The notes beneath the pieces were generated by a model. The model saw only the letters and a list, made by a program, of their open reading frames with translations, made no database searches and had not been told where the DNA came from. Position numbers and translations under genes: made by a program. Positions 62,036 through 64,000 of a DNA stretch of 64,000 nucleotides are shown here, one piece after another. Source of the DNA: Aliihoeflea aestuarii (GTDB lineage Bacteria; Pseudomonadota; Alphaproteobacteria; Rhizobiales; Rhizobiaceae). The stretch lies in the NCBI RefSeq assembly GCF_024105665.1, contig NZ_JAAAMK010000009.1, positions 62,001 through 126,000 on the forward strand. The letters are read 5' to 3'. Position 1 is the first letter of the stretch, and every line of letters begins with the position of its first letter.

Positions 62036-63349
62036 TCAACCGACGCGGCGGCGATAGATCGTGTCGAGCCATACGGCAACGACCAGCACCGCGCCGACGA
62101 CGATGTTCTGCAACGGCGAATCGACGCCCAAAAGGATCATGCCCGTGGCGAGCGATTGCATCAGAACCGCGCCGATCATCGCGCCGGCAATCGTGCCGAC
62201 GCCGCCGGACAGCGACGTTCCGCCGATGACGGCGGCGGCAATCACCAGAAGCTCATCCAGCGTCCCTTGCGCGTTCGTCGCGGCATTGAGGCGGGCCGTG
62301 GAGATGCACGCGCCGATGGCCGCCAGCCCGCCCATCAGCATGAAGATCTTCATGGTGATCCAGCGTGTATTGATGCCGGCGAGCGCTGCGGCCTCCGGGT
62401 TGCCGCCGATCGCGAAGACGTAGCGGCCGAAACGCGTGCGCGTTGCCAGAAAGGTCATCGCGATGCCGACCGCGATCGCGATCAGCACCGGAATGGCGAT
62501 GCCGTGCGCGATGAACAGCCCCCCTTCGGGAATTTCGATATTGTTGGCCTGTGCGTAGCGGTTCACGATTCCGGCCGGCCACGGATAGGAATTGGCGACG
62601 TGGACGGCGCCGAGGATGAGGACGCAGGCGACCGTGCCTAAAAATCCCTCGGCCCATAGCGGGCGAAGCGGGAACTTGAAGCGCCGGCGCTGCTTGCGCG
62701 CGTTCCAGATGAAGAAGATCACGGCGGCGCAGGCGATCAGGCCGACCACCCAGCTCCATGTCGCCCCGATCGCTCCTTCCGCCCCGCCGCCCAGAAGACG
62801 GAAAGTCGGGTTCATCGGCGCGACGGTCTGGCCGCTCGTCACCCACCAGGCCGCCCCGCGCCACACGAGAAGGCCGCCAAGCGTCACGATGAAGGCCGGC
62901 ACCTGCATATAGGCGATGATGTAGCCGTGCAGCGCGCCGATCGCGACGCCTGCCACAAGACCGATGAGGATCGCCAGAATCCAGATCGCGGGACTTGTAA
63001 AACCGAGATATTGCGGCAGGTAGGTCACCTGCGCCACGCCCATGATCATGCCGGTGACGCCGAGGATCGAGCCGACAGAAAGGTCGATGTTCCGCGTGAC
63101 GATGACCAGAACCATGCCGGTCGCCATGACGGCGACGGATGCGGACTGCACCGACAGGTTCCACAAATTTCGCGGTGTCAGGAACAGCCCGCCCGACATG
63201 ACGTGAAAGATGATCCAGATGACCGCCAGCGCGCCCAGCATGCCGAGCATGCGGGTATCGAGTTCGGTGGCTTTCATGAAGCGGGCGACAGAGCCCTGCT
63301 GGGACGCACGGGCCGAATCGACCGGCGCGGGAGACGTCGTGTCCGACAT
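62036..63349 (-). CDS. xylH: Sugar ABC transporter permease (XylH-like)
   Basis: A 437-residue inner-membrane permease with about twelve helices. [55 protein letters not shown] near 39-93 is the BPD_transp_2 signature, and [22 protein letters not shown] near 314-335 marks the EAA-like loop. It is longer than E. coli XylH (393 aa) because of a polar insert near 205-260. GGAGGAACCG lies seven bases before the ATG at 63349. Partner of the ATPase 10 bp downstream. Confidence 0.92.
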   Translation of the reverse strand: MSDTTSPAPVDSARASQQGSVARFMKATELDTRMLGMLGALAVIWIIFHVMSGGLFLTPRNLWNLSVQSASVAVMATGMVLVIVTRNIDLSVGSILGVTGMIMGVAQVTYLPQYLGFTSPAIWILAILIGLVAGVAIGALHGYIIAYMQVPAFIVTLGGLLVWRGAAWWVTSGQTVAPMNPTFRLLGGGAEGAIGATWSWVVGLIACAAVIFFIWNARKQRRRFKFPLRPLWAEGFLGTVACVLILGAVHVANSYPWPAGIVNRYAQANNIEIPEGGLFIAHGIAIPVLIAIAVGIAMTFLATRTRFGRYVFAIGGNPEAAALAGINTRWITMKIFMLMGGLAAIGACISTARLNAATNAQGTLDELLVIAAAVIGGTSLSGGVGTIAGAMIGAVLMQSLATGMILLGVDSPLQNIVVGAVLVVAVWLDTIYRRRVG

Positions 63350-63400
63350 CGGTTCCTCCATCGCGAGCGCTGAAAACGCTGCGCATCACACTTTATGGAT

Positions 63401-63429
63401 ACGCCGCGGCTTTCGTCAAACCGCGGCGT
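63401..63429 (-). other. Intercistronic hairpin between binding protein and permease genes
   Basis: A perfect 9-bp stem acgccgcgg (63401-63409) and ccgcggcgt (63421-63429) with an 11-nt loop, 22 bp after the binding-protein stop and without a following T run. Such hairpins often stabilise the binding-protein part of the mRNA. Confidence 0.65.
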
Positions 63430-63451
63430 CTTGGTCGGCGAAGCGCCGGTC

Positions 63452-64000
63452 TTAGTCGCAGGCCGCGGCCGAGCCTGCTGCAACGCCCTGGCACACGACA
63501 TCCTTCGAGACCCACCCGGCGTCGATGATGACGTCGAGATTGTCCTTCGTGATCGCGACCGGCGTCAGGAAGACGGCGTTCATGTCGACCCCGTTGGGGC
63601 CGTCCGACCACTGCACCACATTCGCGATGTCGGTCATGGCCGCGCCGCCGGCGAGTTCGTTGGCGATTTCCGCCGCTGCCTTGCCGAGTTCGCGCGAGTC
63701 CTTCCAGATCGAGACGGTCTGGGTACCGAGCGCGATGCGATTGAGCGCGGCATGGTCGGCGTCCTGCCCCGAAACCGGCACGGAACCGGCAAGTCCCTGC
63801 GCGTCGAGCGCGGCGATCGCGCCCCCGGCCGTGCCGTCGTTCGAGGCGACGACTGCGGCGACCTCGTTATTGCTCTGGGTCAGGAACTGCTCCATGTTGC
63901 GCTGCGCGTTGGCAGGCAGCCAGCCATCCGTATAGGCTTCGCCGACATTGGTGATCGCGCCGGAATCGATCGCGTCCTGAAGCACTTCCATCTGCCCCGC
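63452..64000 (-). CDS. xylF: Xylose-type sugar-binding protein (XylF-like), C-terminal part
   Basis: The C-terminal 182 residues of a periplasmic type I binding protein; the rest lies beyond the right edge. NVGEAYTDGWLPANAQRNMEQFL, VASNDGTAGGAIAALDAQGLAG, VSGQDADHAALNRIALGTQTVSIWKD and VQWSDGPNGVDMNAVFLTPVAITKDN are the XylF pattern, including the ligand-contact Asn-Asp and Gln-Asp pairs. It heads the operon with the permease and ATPase genes, so the importer probably takes up xylose or another aldose. It ends with AAACD. Confidence 0.93.
   Translation of the reverse strand, partial: AGQMEVLQDAIDSGAITNVGEAYTDGWLPANAQRNMEQFLTQSNNEVAAVVASNDGTAGGAIAALDAQGLAGSVPVSGQDADHAALNRIALGTQTVSIWKDSRELGKAAAEIANELAGGAAMTDIANVVQWSDGPNGVDMNAVFLTPVAITKDNLDVIIDAGWVSKDVVCQGVAAGSAAACD

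Noticed and set aside
1-64000. CRISPR arrays, transposases, prophage or toxin-antitoxin modules
   Set aside because: No regularly spaced direct repeats, no transposase or phage structural motifs and no recognisable toxin pair were seen on either strand.

Overview
The window is a GC-rich chromosomal segment of an alphaproteobacterium of the order Hyphomicrobiales (Rhizobiales). The evidence is a Sinorhizobium-type exo gene order, a SAM-II riboswitch before metA, a TIGR02302-family gene, DUF2125 and XerD/AccA neighbours typical of that order, and short palindromic repeats between genes. The genus cannot be fixed from sequence reading alone; an Aurantimonadaceae, Phyllobacteriaceae or related marine lineage would fit.

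Layout. (1) 1-1016: the end of an MFS exporter. (2) 1109-21661: an almost complete succinoglycan-like exopolysaccharide locus. Minus-strand blocks carry acyltransferase-galE-coiled-coil protein and exoK-L-A-M-O-galU(exoN)-exoP, with exoT and exoU also on that strand. Plus-strand blocks carry exoW-exoV and exoY-exoF-exoQ. The small inhibitor exoX is divergent from exoY. Together they make UDP-sugars, start the repeat unit on the lipid carrier (ExoY/ExoF), extend it (ExoA, L, M, O, U, W), decorate it (pyruvyl by ExoV, acyl by the acyltransferase), flip it (ExoT), polymerise it (ExoQ/ExoP) and trim the product (ExoK). exoI and a second acyltransferase (exoH or exoZ) are not found. A PPP-type phosphatase gene meets the tyrosine kinase gene exoP tail to tail on a shared CTAG. 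(3) 21729-30123: tRNA-Leu(CAA) and housekeeping genes: a DedA-like protein, dsbB, an HNH nuclease, an AlkA-type glycosylase, gluQ, a DMT transporter, a YihY protein, a cobalamin adenosyltransferase and a rhomboid protease. (4) 30308-33021: etfB-etfA and 3-hydroxybutyryl-CoA dehydrogenase. (5) 33160-40336: an outer-membrane beta-barrel, a GGDEF protein, and a branched-chain amino acid (HAAT) ABC importer. (6) 40473-49494 and beyond: tlpA, argH-lptM-like-lysA, the TIGR02302 gene, a response regulator with hpt, ftsE-ftsX, a YdcF-like protein, an acyltransferase, a ChaC-like enzyme and DUF2125. (7) 53711-60431: hisC-tyrC, SAM-II-controlled metA, tusA, a lipoprotein L,D-transpeptidase, accA and xerD. 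(8) 60526-64000: two small genes and a xylose-type ABC importer that runs off the right edge.

The less ordinary signals are a near-identical 18-bp motif before exoK and between exoX and exoY, an AT-rich 480-bp exoX/exoY control region, a 158-bp palindromic element filling the gap between two genes, three copies of a hairpin repeat and one 79-bp repeat sitting at convergent gene ends, and a MetA with Glu111, which predicts acetyl rather than succinyl transfer. I see no phage, CRISPR array, insertion sequence transposase or defence island.
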